Shown piece after piece: positions 53,188-61,961 of a stretch of DNA of 64,000 nt (position 1 is the first letter of the stretch; every line of letters starts with the position of its first letter). A program made the translations under genes and the position numbers. This DNA comes from Allobosea sp. BK604 (GTDB lineage: Bacteria > Pseudomonadota > Alphaproteobacteria > Rhizobiales > Beijerinckiaceae), in contig NZ_SLZF01000008.1 of NCBI RefSeq assembly GCF_004341515.1, positions 248,001 through 312,000 of the forward strand. Direction: 5' to 3'. The notes under the pieces are model-generated. The model saw only the letters and a list, made by a program, of their open reading frames with translations, was not told the origin of the DNA and searched no databases.

Positions 53188-54753
53188 ATGGCGGCCACGG
53201 AATTCGACGCGCGCGGCGCACGCATCACCCTGTTCCGTGCGCTGCTGCAGACGGTGGCGCGCCACGGCAAGGACCGCATCGCGCTGGAGGATCCGCAGCG
53301 CCAACCGATCAGTTATGGCAGGCTGGTGCTCGGCGCGCTCGTGCTCGGCCGCAAGCTCGCCAGCAAGACGGCGCCGCGCGACCGCGTCGGGCTGATGCTG
53401 CCCAATGTCCAGGGCATGGCGGTGGCCCTGTTCGGGCTCTCCGCCTATGGCCGCGTGCCGGCGCTGCTCAATTTCACGGCGGGACTGAAGAACCTGAAGG
53501 CGGCGGCCGAGCTTGCCGATCTCGCGACGATCGTGACCTCGCGCCGCTTCGTCGAGCAGGCCAAGCTCGACGACGAGATCGCCGCTCTCGGCGAGGGGCG
53601 GCAGATCGTCTACCTGGAGGAAACGCGGGAAGAGATCACCAGCCTGGACAAGCTCCGGGGCGCGCTGGCGAGCCTCGCGCCCGGCCTTGCATTGCGGACC
53701 TATGAAGCGCGGCCGGACGATCCGGCGGTGGTGCTCTTCACCTCCGGCACCGAGGGCAAGCCGAAAGGCGTGGTGCTAAGCCACGCCAACCTGGTCTCGA
53801 ACGCGCGCCAGGTCTTCGCCCTGGCAGACGGCATCCTGTCCGAGCGCGACATCTTCATGAATCCGCTGCCGGCCTTCCATTCCTTCGGATTGACCGCGGG
53901 CCTATTGGTGCCGCTGTTCCACGGCATGAAGGTCGTGCTCTATCCAAGCCCGCTGCATTACAAGCAGGTGCCGAAGCTGATCGGCGATACCGGCTGCACC
54001 TTCCTGCTCTCGACCGACACGTTCCTTCAGGGCTATGCGCGTGCTGCAGATCCGGGCGACCTGAAATCAGTGCGCTATGTCGTCGCCGGGGCCGAGCGGG
54101 TGAAGCCGCAGACGCGGGAGATGTGGGAGCCCTATGGCACCACGATCCTCGAAGGCTATGGCTGCACCGAATGTTCGCCGGTCATGGCCTGCAACACGCC
54201 GACGGGGACGCGCGCCGGCAGCGTCGGGCGGCTCTTGCCGGGCATCGAAGCGAAGCTCGAGCCGGTCGAAGGCATCACCGAGGGCGGCCGGCTCAGCGTC
54301 CGTGGCCCGAATGTCATGGCCGGCTATCTCAGCAGCGAGGCGGCGGGCGAGATCGTTCCGCCGGTCGGCGGCTGGCATGATACCGGCGATATCGTTGTGA
54401 TCGATGACGGCTTCATCACGATCAAGGGCCGGGCGAAGCGTTTCGCCAAGCTCGGCGGCGAGATGGTGTCGCTGGCGGCGGTCGAGTCGATGATCACCGG
54501 GCTCTGGCCCGGCTTCAACCATGTCGTGGTAGGCCTGCCGGACGCGCGCAAGGGCGAGCAGCTCGTGCTCGTCACCGAGATGCCCAATGCCGACAAGCGC
54601 GCCCTGCAGGAGACGGCGAAGGCGCAGGGCTTTCCCGAGCTCTGGGTGCCGCGCGCGATCCTGGTGACGAGCGCGATCCCCGTGCTCGGCAGCGGCAAGA
54701 TCGATTATGGCGGCACGCGCGAGCTCGCGCTCAACATGCGCCCGTTGTTATGA
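53188..54753 (+). CDS. AMP-dependent acyl-ACP/acyl-CoA synthetase, Aas-like, stand-alone
   Basis: 521 residues from ATG 53188 (GGGAG upstream). ANL-superfamily landmarks: the phosphate loop FTSGTEGKPKGV near residues 192-203, the FHSFGLT segment near 232, EGYGCTECSPV near 323, and TGDIVVIDDGFITIKGRAK near 400. The closest resemblance is to the ligase half of Aas (2-acylglycerophosphoethanolamine acyltransferase/acyl-ACP synthetase), for example ISYGRLVLGALVLGRKL and YPSPLHYKQVPKLI, but the acyltransferase half is missing. Probably activates fatty acids for phospholipid repair. Followed, with a 4-base overlap, by a DUF1190 protein. Confidence 0.88.
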   Translation: MAATEFDARGARITLFRALLQTVARHGKDRIALEDPQRQPISYGRLVLGALVLGRKLASKTAPRDRVGLMLPNVQGMAVALFGLSAYGRVPALLNFTAGLKNLKAAAELADLATIVTSRRFVEQAKLDDEIAALGEGRQIVYLEETREEITSLDKLRGALASLAPGLALRTYEARPDDPAVVLFTSGTEGKPKGVVLSHANLVSNARQVFALADGILSERDIFMNPLPAFHSFGLTAGLLVPLFHGMKVVLYPSPLHYKQVPKLIGDTGCTFLLSTDTFLQGYARAADPGDLKSVRYVVAGAERVKPQTREMWEPYGTTILEGYGCTECSPVMACNTPTGTRAGSVGRLLPGIEAKLEPVEGITEGGRLSVRGPNVMAGYLSSEAAGEIVPPVGGWHDTGDIVVIDDGFITIKGRAKRFAKLGGEMVSLAAVESMITGLWPGFNHVVVGLPDARKGEQLVLVTEMPNADKRALQETAKAQGFPELWVPRAILVTSAIPVLGSGKIDYGGTRELALNMRPLL

Positions 54754-55442
54754 CGCCACAATTCGGGAGCAATGCCCGCTCCATGATCATGACTGCTGCT
54801 TCGACCTTCGCCGCCACCTTGCGCGTCGCTGCGCTGCTGCCGGCTCTCTCCCTCACTGCGCCATCCGATCTCGCCGCGCAGGCGAGCGGCACGGTCTATG
54901 AGCGCCGCGACGAATGTATCGAGGTCGGCAAGCTCACGGCGGCGCAATGCGATTTCGCCTATCGCAACGCCCGCGCCGAATTCGAGCAGAAGGCGCCGCG
55001 CTATGTCTCGCGCGCCCTTTGCGAGCGCAGCCACAAGCGCTGCGGCGCGCAGGTGAGCTCGACCGGCGGCTGGGAATCCTTCGGCCGCGGCGGCGCGACC
55101 TATGTGCCGCGCTTCACCGGCGTGCGCGTGACGGGCGAGGGCACGGCAAGCCGGGCCTATCCCGTCGTCGAGGGCGCGACCAAGATCGCCTTCGCCGGCC
55201 GACAGGTGCTCTCGCTCGACGACAAGGTCGCGGGCCGGCGCGGCACGGTCGGCGTCGTCGCGGTCAGGGGCAATCACGGCCAGACGCTGCAGCACAATAC
55301 CGGCCCCTATATGAAGCGCGGCGACCGTGACGACACGGTGCGCGTGCCGATGGAGACCAAGAGCATCGGCTCGGATGTGCCGCCGGGGCTTTATGTCGAT
55401 CCCGATGGAGTCGAGTGGTACAAGCCGGCGCGGCGGCACTAA
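54750..55442 (+). CDS. DUF1190-family exported protein
   Basis: Up to 230 residues; ATG 54750 overlaps the upstream stop, while ATG 54783 (MIMTAASTFA) gives a more standard signal peptide (LRVAALLPALSLTAPSDLAAQ). The mature part begins with a cysteine-containing YERRDECIEVGKLTAAQCDFAYRNA-type segment and an AlCER..HKRCGAQV segment typical of DUF1190 (YgiB-like) proteins; four cysteines could form two disulfides. Function unknown in the family. Probably co-transcribed with the AMP ligase. Confidence 0.82.
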   Translation: MTPQFGSNARSMIMTAASTFAATLRVAALLPALSLTAPSDLAAQASGTVYERRDECIEVGKLTAAQCDFAYRNARAEFEQKAPRYVSRALCERSHKRCGAQVSSTGGWESFGRGGATYVPRFTGVRVTGEGTASRAYPVVEGATKIAFAGRQVLSLDDKVAGRRGTVGVVAVRGNHGQTLQHNTGPYMKRGDRDDTVRVPMETKSIGSDVPPGLYVDPDGVEWYKPARRH

Positions 55443-55475
55443 GGGCGTTTAGGCAGACGATCGATCTGCCGGGAA

Positions 55476-55562
55476 TGGTGCGGACGGCGGGACTCGAACC
55501 CGCAAGCCTTTGAGGGCGCAAGATTTTAAGTCTCGTGCGTCTACCAGTTTCGCCACGTCCGC
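55476..55562 (-). tRNA. tRNA-Leu (UAA anticodon)
   Basis: 87 bases on the minus strand including an encoded CCA. Acceptor stem GCGGACG pairs with CGTCCGC; D-arm GTGGCGAAACTGGTAGACGC; anticodon arm CGAGA-CTTAAAA-TCTTG with anticodon TAA; a long variable arm GCGCCCTCAAAGGC (class II tRNA); T-arm with GGTTCGAGTCC. All features fit leucine. Confidence 0.97.
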
Positions 55563-55670
55563 ATTCCAGCCGGAGCCGAATGGCCGGCTCCGATCCCGGG
55601 CAGCGGCCCGCTTGTGGAAGTGGACCGAGCCTGTCCGCAGGCGTAGCGAGCGCGAGCCCTGCGCGCAACT

Positions 55671-55771
55671 AGAACATTTCAGCGTTTCCTCGAAACGCGA
55701 AAATGCTCTATCTACTTGTTCTGTCGCATTTTCTTCACGCGAACCGGTGCCCACTTCGCTCGAAAATGCTT
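55671..55771. repeat. dispersed composite palindromic repeat, family B copy 2 (inverted)
   Basis: AACATTTCAGCGTTTCCTCG and CGAAACGCGAAAATGCTC, then CGCATTTTCTTCACGCGAACCG and CACTTCGCTCGAAAATGC: the same two units as 52548-52646 in reverse order and orientation. It touches the stop codon of the Gfo/Idh gene and may be its terminator. Confidence 0.85.
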
Positions 55772-56742
55772 TAGCTCGCGAGGATGGCCTCGACAATTTC
55801 CTGCACGTTCAGCGCCTCCTCCAGCGTCGCGAGCTGATGCGCCTGCCCGCGCGTCAGCTTCGCCACGCCGTCGAGCTGGCGCTTGAGTGCGAGCGGGCGC
55901 GCTTCGGCCTGTGGCAAGGCATCGGCAGCGCGCTGCCAGGAGCCGTCGGGCAGGCGGCGCTCGGCGAGCGACCAGTCGCAGAGGCGGACGGCGCCCTTGT
56001 CGCCCTCCAGCAGCCAGATGTTGTGGTCGTCCTTCGCCGTGGTGCCGACACTGCCCTTCAGCGTGACGGGCAGGCCGCCGGCCATCAGCGTCGCCTCGAT
56101 GCGGCGTTCGGACTTGTCGGTCTCGGGATAGGCGACGCTCGCCCTCAGGTCCTGCAGCGGCCCGCCGAGGCGGCGGCTGAGGAAGAGGAAATGCGAGACG
56201 ACCTCGCGGGTGAAGCCGCCCTGGGCGCGGCGGTCGAGCCAACCTGCGGCATCGGCCTGCCAGGAGCGCGGCCAATTCGCGAACGCGACCTCGATCTCGA
56301 TGCGCTGCGGCGTGCCGATCTCACCCTCGGCGATCCAGCGCTTGAGCTGGTCGACGGCGAGGGAGGAGGCGAAGGGGAAGTTGACCGCGCCCTTGCCCCC
56401 GGCTTCCGTGACGAAGGCGCGGGCATCGGCGACATCGACCGCGAGCGGCTTCTCGCAGAAGATCGCCTTGCCGGCGGCGAGCGCGGCGCGGGCATGACCG
56501 AGATGCGAGGCGGGCGGGGAGGCGATGTAGACGCAGTCGCTGGCGGCCATGATGGCGGCGGCATCGGGAAGGCGCGGCACATCGGGGAAGCTCGCGGCGA
56601 TGCGCTCCAGAGCGGCCGGCGCCGGGTCCCAGATCCCGGCGACGCGCCAGAGATCGGGCGTCTGCTGCAGGATAGCGCCGAGCAGGCGTTCGCCCATGAT
56701 GCCTGCGCCGATGATTCCAATCGAAACTCTGCTGTCGGTCAT
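55771..56742 (-). CDS. Gfo/Idh/MocA-family oxidoreductase
   Basis: 323 residues from ATG 56742 (MTDSRVSIGIIGAGIMGERLL); a GTG four codons upstream is an alternative. N-terminal Rossmann fold with GIIGAGIMG near 9-17, CEKPLAVDVADA near 92 (the family E-K-P motif with the lysine), then the C-terminal alpha/beta domain (GGFTREVVSHFLFL near 176, holding the conserved histidine). An NAD(P)-dependent sugar or polyol dehydrogenase-like enzyme; substrate unknown. Isolated between tRNA-Leu and the flagellar block. Confidence 0.9.
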   Translation of the reverse strand: MTDSRVSIGIIGAGIMGERLLGAILQQTPDLWRVAGIWDPAPAALERIAASFPDVPRLPDAAAIMAASDCVYIASPPASHLGHARAALAAGKAIFCEKPLAVDVADARAFVTEAGGKGAVNFPFASSLAVDQLKRWIAEGEIGTPQRIEIEVAFANWPRSWQADAAGWLDRRAQGGFTREVVSHFLFLSRRLGGPLQDLRASVAYPETDKSERRIEATLMAGGLPVTLKGSVGTTAKDDHNIWLLEGDKGAVRLCDWSLAERRLPDGSWQRAADALPQAEARPLALKRQLDGVAKLTRGQAHQLATLEEALNVQEIVEAILAS

Positions 56743-56845
56743 GGCTAGGCTCACTCTTCGGCGCTTGGCTGGCCGGGGCGAGATGCCGCCGGCGGATCGG
56801 CCGGAGTGGTAGTGGAAGCAGTGACGCTACGCCAGCGAGCGGCGC

Positions 56846-57427
56846 TCAGAGCGCCGCGTATTTCGCGCCGCAGAAGGTTTTGGCGTTGCCGGTCCATTGG
56901 CCGAACCCGGTCGCGACCATGTTGCGGATCACGGTGCAGACATATCGCTGCTGGGCCGGGTTGTTGTTCGGGCCGGCATGATAGCGCGCGACCGCCATGG
57001 TCCAGGTGTCGTGACGCGCCTTCAGGCGCTTCAGGAACTTGGCCGAATACTCGACGTTCTGGGCAGGGTCGAACATCGCATCCAGGCTGGGGAACTGGTC
57101 GCGGTGATAGTAGTGGTTGATCTGCATGCAGCCGATATCGATCAGCTTCTGCCCGCGGGCGCGGGCCGCGTTGAACTCGGCCAGCGCTTCCTCCTTGCTC
57201 TTCCCGAAGAAGGGGCGGCCATGGATGTTCAGCGCATAGGGCTGGAGCGAATCGCGCCGGCCGCTCTCGGTCAGGCCGACCGAATAGAGCACGCCGAGCG
57301 GGATGTCATAGGCCTTGGAGGCGCGCATCATATGCGCTTCGCAGACCGTCTGCGCCGCTGCCGGCGCCGTCAGGCTAAAGATAGAGATGAGGATCGCCGC
57401 CAGGGCGGCGGGTCTCTGCGACGTCAT
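56846..57427 (-). CDS. lytic transglycosylase (SltF-like), end of the flagellar block
   Basis: 193 residues from ATG 57427 (AAGGA, 8 bases spacing): signal peptide LAAILISIFSLTAPAAAQ, then an SLT domain with catalytic glutamate in VGLTESGRRDS near 45, GCMQINHYYH near 96 and ARYHAGPNN near 148. It cuts peptidoglycan to let the flagellar rod through, like Rhodobacter SltF. Its start lies inside the end of fliK in another frame (53-base overlap), which supports co-translation. Confidence 0.88.
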   Translation of the reverse strand: MTSQRPAALAAILISIFSLTAPAAAQTVCEAHMMRASKAYDIPLGVLYSVGLTESGRRDSLQPYALNIHGRPFFGKSKEEALAEFNAARARGQKLIDIGCMQINHYYHRDQFPSLDAMFDPAQNVEYSAKFLKRLKARHDTWTMAVARYHAGPNNNPAQQRYVCTVIRNMVATGFGQWTGNAKTFCGAKYAAL

Positions 57428-58718
57428 GCGTATCGTCCTTGTTGGGCGCATCCTGGGTCCAGCTCTGGCGACGGGCCTCATGGCCTTGCTCGCCCTGCCG
57501 GAACTCGTTGAAGCCGCGGCCGCCGCCATCGCGGCCATCCGGCGTCTGCTGAGGCTGGGCGCTGTCCTGGCGGTGAGCGGCTCGTTGCCAATCGCCCGGC
57601 ATGGAATCGACATGGACGGTCTCGACCGTGACGGCATCGGCCGAATAGCCGCTCGCCCGGATGACCTCGCGCAGCGCTTCCTTGTCCTGGCTGAGCATGG
57701 TCGCCGTCTCGGCGCGGCTGGCTTCGATACGCATCTCCATGCCGCCCTGCGACAGGCGCATCTTGATCGTGATCGTGCCGAGCTCGACCGGGCGCAGCTC
57801 GAGATGAAGCAGCTTGGTCGGCGAGGCGATCTCGCTCGACTTGACCGAGTCGAGCTCGGGGATCGCATCGGCGGCGCGCGAGGAGGCGACGAGCTCGGCG
57901 GCCGCCTGCCGGATTGGCTCGACGACTTGCTGGAACGGGGAGAGCCGGGTGACCGGCGGCAAATGCGTTTCCTGATGGGTGACGGCGATGGTGAGCGGGC
58001 TGCTGCCGCTTTCGCCGCCGTGCGCCGACTGAGCCTTCTCACCGTCTTCGGTTTGCGACTGCGCCGCGACGGCACCGGCTTCGGTCGTTGCCGGGGCCTT
58101 CGACGCGCCGGGGTCCTTGAGCGCGTCGGCGAACTGCGTCAGCAGCGAAAGATCGGGAGTCGGCGCCTTGTCCTGGCCGGGCATGGCGATGCCCGCTTCC
58201 GCCCGTGCATGCTGGCCGAACCTGCCGACATGGCTCGCGCCGGTGCCCTTTGGGGCGCTGCCGGTCAGAGCCTCGGCGAGCGCTGCCTCGGGCAGTGAGC
58301 CACGGAGGCCGCGGTCGGGGCGCGCTTCGCCCGGTTTGCCCGTGACGGCCGGCTTGCCGTCCGGCATCTGGAACGGACCAAGGAGCAGCCGTGCGGCGGT
58401 CGAATCCGCGGTTTGGGCCGGACCGGACGGCAAGGCGGGCTCGCTGCCTGGTGCGTCGGTCCTGAGCGTCTCCGCGAGGGCGGCGAGCGGCGCGTCGTTG
58501 GCCTTGCCCTGCTTGTCCGCCTGCTCCGCTTTTTCGGGCTTTTCCGGAGTATCAGCCTTGGCATGGGATTTCTTCGGGTCGAGGCCTTTCAGAAGGGCGC
58601 CGAAGGCGGAGCCGTGCTCGTCGCGGCCGGGGCGCTTGAGCTGGTCCTTTCCGGTTGCACCGGCGATGGTCTTGGCCGAGCGCGGATCGGGCCCGAGCGG
58701 CGTGTCGAGACGGTTCAT
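57375..58718 (-). CDS. fliK: flagellar hook-length control protein FliK
   Basis: 447 residues. A long, low-complexity N-terminal part rich in A, K, E, D and P (ruler region), then the compact C-terminal Flg_hook domain with LELRPVELGTITIKM near 313-327 and MEMRIEASRAETATML, which signals the secretion switch. It overlaps motC by 4 bases and the SltF-like gene by 53, all on the minus strand. Confidence 0.92.
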   Translation of the reverse strand: MNRLDTPLGPDPRSAKTIAGATGKDQLKRPGRDEHGSAFGALLKGLDPKKSHAKADTPEKPEKAEQADKQGKANDAPLAALAETLRTDAPGSEPALPSGPAQTADSTAARLLLGPFQMPDGKPAVTGKPGEARPDRGLRGSLPEAALAEALTGSAPKGTGASHVGRFGQHARAEAGIAMPGQDKAPTPDLSLLTQFADALKDPGASKAPATTEAGAVAAQSQTEDGEKAQSAHGGESGSSPLTIAVTHQETHLPPVTRLSPFQQVVEPIRQAAAELVASSRAADAIPELDSVKSSEIASPTKLLHLELRPVELGTITIKMRLSQGGMEMRIEASRAETATMLSQDKEALREVIRASGYSADAVTVETVHVDSMPGDWQRAAHRQDSAQPQQTPDGRDGGGRGFNEFRQGEQGHEARRQSWTQDAPNKDDTHDVAETRRPGGDPHLYL

Positions 58719-59923
58719 CGCGCCTTCTCTCCCTTGATCTGGACCTTGAGGAGGTTCTCGGCCTCGCCGAGGCCGCGTTCGGCCGCGGTCACGAGCGGCT
58801 TTTGTCCTGCGTCAAAACTCGGCGGCGGCGCGTCCTCTTTCGGGGTCTGCGTGGTCGGGGCCGGCCAATCGGTGATGCGGGTCGCGACGCGCAGAGCCGT
58901 ATCCAGGATCGGCTTGTCGGCAGCGGGCAGCTTGGCGGCGTCGATCGCCTTCAGGCTGCCGAGCGCGGTCTCTTCGCGATCGCTGGCGACGCGCGAGGCG
59001 GCGAGATAGAGCGCGGCGCGGCTCGCGGCCTCCTGGTCGGCGCCGGAGAGCTTTACCGCCTCCTCGGCGGCGCGGCGCGCCTGCTCGAAGCGGCCCCGGA
59101 TCAGGGCGTTGCGCGCGACGATCAGGAAGACCGAGCGCTGCTGCTCGCCGTCGAAGGCGCGCATGGTCGCGACGAGCTGGGGAAACTTGGCCGGGTCGCG
59201 GCCGACATCGAAGCGCACCAGCGCGGCGGCGAAGGACTGTCGGAAGCTCTCGGCATAGACCGAGTTCTCGAAGCGGCGCAGATATTGCGAGGTCGCCCGC
59301 TCCAGCCGCTCGAGATCGCTGATCTCGCCGGCGATGAAGATGGCCCGGCGCAGCGAGGCTTCCTCGACGAGCGTGCCCGGCGCGAGCAGCCGGGCCTGAT
59401 CGAGCAATTGCAGCGCGCGCTTCTGGTCGGTGCGGGCAACGAGATTGGCCTGTACGAGCGCGAGCTGGCCGCCGAGCGCATCGCTGAGACTGGCCGGATC
59501 GAGCGGCATCAGCAGGGCGCGGGCCTTGTCGCTGTCACCAAGGACATAGGCGAGCGCGCCCTGAGCCAGGCCTTGCGGCAGGCCGACGGGCTCGCCCTGT
59601 TTCAGCAGCTCGTTGAGGATACCGGGCTGGCCACCGCTGAGCACATAGAGCACGGCGGCGCGGGTATTGCGCGGGTCGTTCCAGGTGACGGGGGAGGCGC
59701 CGGCGAGCGGGGCCTCGATCTCACGCAGCAGGTTGCGCTGAGCGGCATGGGCGGCGCGGTTGCCTTGCGCCGCCTGGTTTTGCAGCGATTGCAGCGTGCG
59801 CACGAGCTGGAAGGGCTGCGGCTGCGCTGCGGCCGCAGCCGGCGCCTCGCTGGTCTCGGCCAGGGCCGGTGCCGCCGACAGGCAGAGCACGGATGCCAGC
59901 AGGACAGTGAGGCTTGGCCTCAT
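58715..59923 (-). CDS. motC: motility protein MotC
   Basis: 402 residues with a cleavable signal peptide (LTVLLASVLCLSAAPALAE) and a helical, TPR-like body rich in alanine and leucine; LPQGLAQGALAYVLGD near 113 and RRFENSVYAESFRQSF near 218 are the most family-like parts. In Sinorhizobium MotC is a periplasmic protein needed for rotation and bound to MotB. Its start overlaps the motB stop (ATGA), consistent with a shared transcript. Confidence 0.92.
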   Translation of the reverse strand: MRPSLTVLLASVLCLSAAPALAETSEAPAAAAAQPQPFQLVRTLQSLQNQAAQGNRAAHAAQRNLLREIEAPLAGASPVTWNDPRNTRAAVLYVLSGGQPGILNELLKQGEPVGLPQGLAQGALAYVLGDSDKARALLMPLDPASLSDALGGQLALVQANLVARTDQKRALQLLDQARLLAPGTLVEEASLRRAIFIAGEISDLERLERATSQYLRRFENSVYAESFRQSFAAALVRFDVGRDPAKFPQLVATMRAFDGEQQRSVFLIVARNALIRGRFEQARRAAEEAVKLSGADQEAASRAALYLAASRVASDREETALGSLKAIDAAKLPAADKPILDTALRVATRITDWPAPTTQTPKEDAPPPSFDAGQKPLVTAAERGLGEAENLLKVQIKGEKAR

Positions 59924-61218
59924 GTCCGCTTCTCTCGGACGAGGATTTCGATGCGGCGGTTCTCTGCGGCGGCGGGATCGGCGACCCGCAGCTTGCGGCT
60001 GGCATAGCCCTCGACATGCTCGATACGGGCCTCGTCGATGCCGCCGCGGATCAGCAGATCCTGGGCGGTATGGGCGCGGGCGGTCGAGAGCCGCCAGTTG
60101 TCGCCACCGCCGGAGCGATAAGGCCGGGCGTCGGTATGGCCGCGAATGATGATCGAGCCCTCGCGCTTGTTCAGCACGGTGGCGACGCGCTGCATGATAC
60201 TGACGGTCTCGCTGGCCGGTTCGGCCGAGCCGATGGCGAACATGCCGAAATTGGCATTGTCGGTCAGGCTGATCAGCACGCCCTCGTCGGTGCTGCGGAC
60301 CTCGACCTGCGGCGCATCCTGGCGCTTGCCGTCGCCCTTGCCGCTGGTGATCGCGCTCGCAATGGCGGCGGCGACGGCTTCGTCGGCCTTTTGCTGGGCC
60401 AGCGTCATGGCGGAGGCGGGCAGCTTTTCGCCCGGACGCGGCGTCATCGGCTGGCCCGTCCCGGTGCGCGCCGAGGCGGCGTTCTGGGCCTCAGCCCTGC
60501 GCTCGGCGGCGGAGGGCTGTTCCGCTGCGGGCTGGGCCGGCGCGGCCGCCTCGGATGCCGGCGGCTTGGCGGCAGTGGAGGCGACGACGGGCACTGTCGG
60601 GGCGACGACGGGCTTTGCCGCATTGTCGCTCGAAGGCGCGGCGGGATCGGGCTTGCCGGGTTGCTCGCCCTGGGGCACCTGGCGCCAGAAATTCGGATCG
60701 AACGGGTCGCGCAAGGCTTCGCCACCCTGCATGCCGGGCTTGCCGGTGGTGCCCAGCGTGATGGCAGAGGCGCGCTCCGCGCCGGGATTGGGTCGCGCGG
60801 CCGAGGCTTCGGCGAGGATGGCGTAGGGGTCTTCGAAAGGCGCGGAGGCCTGGGCGCTTTCCTGCAGCCTGGCGCTGGGATGGCGCTCGGGCGCCTTGCT
60901 CGTGGTGCCGGCGGACTTGCCGTCATGGCGGCTGGCATCGTCGACATCGCCGGGGTCGGTCGGCTGGGGATCGCGCACGCCCTTGCGGTCCTGGGTCACG
61001 TCGGAGAGGCGGATCGGGTTGAAATATTGCGCGACCGTGGTGCGGGTCTCGCGCGTGGTCGAGTTCACCAGCCAAAGCACGAGGAACAGCGCCATCATCG
61101 CCGTCATGAAATCGGCATGCGCGATCTTCCAGACGCCGCCCTTGGGGATGTCCGCGGTCCGGCTGCGCGAGCGCCGGATGATGATGAGGTCGGGACCGGT
61201 CTTTTCCATCTCGGGCAT
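59920..61218 (-). CDS. motB: flagellar stator protein MotB
   Basis: 432 residues. One membrane helix near 38-54 (DFMTAMMALFLVLWLVN) with the proton-carrying aspartate at its N-terminal edge (AHADFM), a long linker rich in A, P and S, and a C-terminal OmpA-like peptidoglycan-binding domain (GSIIIRGHTDARPYRSGG, STARAHTAQDLLIRGG). MotA is not in this block. Four-base overlap with motC. Confidence 0.94.
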   Translation of the reverse strand: MPEMEKTGPDLIIIRRSRSRTADIPKGGVWKIAHADFMTAMMALFLVLWLVNSTTRETRTTVAQYFNPIRLSDVTQDRKGVRDPQPTDPGDVDDASRHDGKSAGTTSKAPERHPSARLQESAQASAPFEDPYAILAEASAARPNPGAERASAITLGTTGKPGMQGGEALRDPFDPNFWRQVPQGEQPGKPDPAAPSSDNAAKPVVAPTVPVVASTAAKPPASEAAAPAQPAAEQPSAAERRAEAQNAASARTGTGQPMTPRPGEKLPASAMTLAQQKADEAVAAAIASAITSGKGDGKRQDAPQVEVRSTDEGVLISLTDNANFGMFAIGSAEPASETVSIMQRVATVLNKREGSIIIRGHTDARPYRSGGGDNWRLSTARAHTAQDLLIRGGIDEARIEHVEGYASRKLRVADPAAAENRRIEILVREKRT

Positions 61219-61262
61219 CAGGTCGAACTCAATCCGGAATCAATCAGGCAGGGATGTCGGGG

Positions 61263-61961
61263 TTACGCGTCGTCGTCGTGCGGGCCGGCAGAGACCACGG
61301 CCGGCCGGCGGCGCCGGTCGGGGCCCTGGCCTTCGAGCCGGGCGATCCAGGCCCCGATACGGGTCTCGATCATCGTCTCGCCGACGAGGATGGTGACCTC
61401 CGCCGCGTCGTTCTCCTCGAAGCTCACCGCGCGCTCGGGCGGGAACACGCGACGCAGCGTCTCGACCAGCATTTGGGGGCCGGCGACCCGGACGAGCGCG
61501 CCGTCAGTGCCGCTGAGCAGCGGCGTGATCTGCTCGATCAGGGCGCGGCTTGCGGCGGCGCGCAGCTCCGTTGCGAGGAAGGGGCGCAGCAGCCGGCCGA
61601 CCGTGTCGGCGATCCGCTCGCCGACGTCATCGAGCGCCTGCGGAACCTGGGCGGCCAGTACGGTGGCGACCTCGTCGGCCCAGGCCTGGCGAGCGCTTTC
61701 GAGCGCGGCGGCGTGCTCGGACTGCAGGCGTGCGAGCTGTTCCTCGGCCGCGAGCTGCGCCTCGACCCGCCCGGCTGCGCGGCCATTCTCGAAGATCTGC
61801 TCCAGATCCGGCGCCGGCTCGCGCGGCGGGGCCTTGGTCAGGAAGGAGGGGAGCTCGATCGGCGCGATCGCAGGAGCGGGTGCATCTGGGGTGATCTCGA
61901 CAATGTCGAGCTCGGAAATATCGAAGCTCGGGATGAATTCGGCGGCGGACCGGTGTTTCAT
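61263..61961 (-). CDS. FliH-like flagellar export stator protein
   Basis: 232 residues. An alanine/proline-rich N-terminus, a long helical middle (EQIFENGRAAGRVEAQLAA to WADEVATVLAAQV; FliH-type A/G repeats are only weakly visible) and a C-terminal alpha/beta part. Start overlaps the fliF stop by 4 bases, and the FliH position after fliF fits flagellar export apparatus. Sequence similarity to FliH is weak, so the name rests on position and general shape. Confidence 0.8.
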   Translation of the reverse strand: MKHRSAAEFIPSFDISELDIVEITPDAPAPAIAPIELPSFLTKAPPREPAPDLEQIFENGRAAGRVEAQLAAEEQLARLQSEHAAALESARQAWADEVATVLAAQVPQALDDVGERIADTVGRLLRPFLATELRAAASRALIEQITPLLSGTDGALVRVAGPQMLVETLRRVFPPERAVSFEENDAAEVTILVGETMIETRIGAWIARLEGQGPDRRRRPAVVSAGPHDDDA

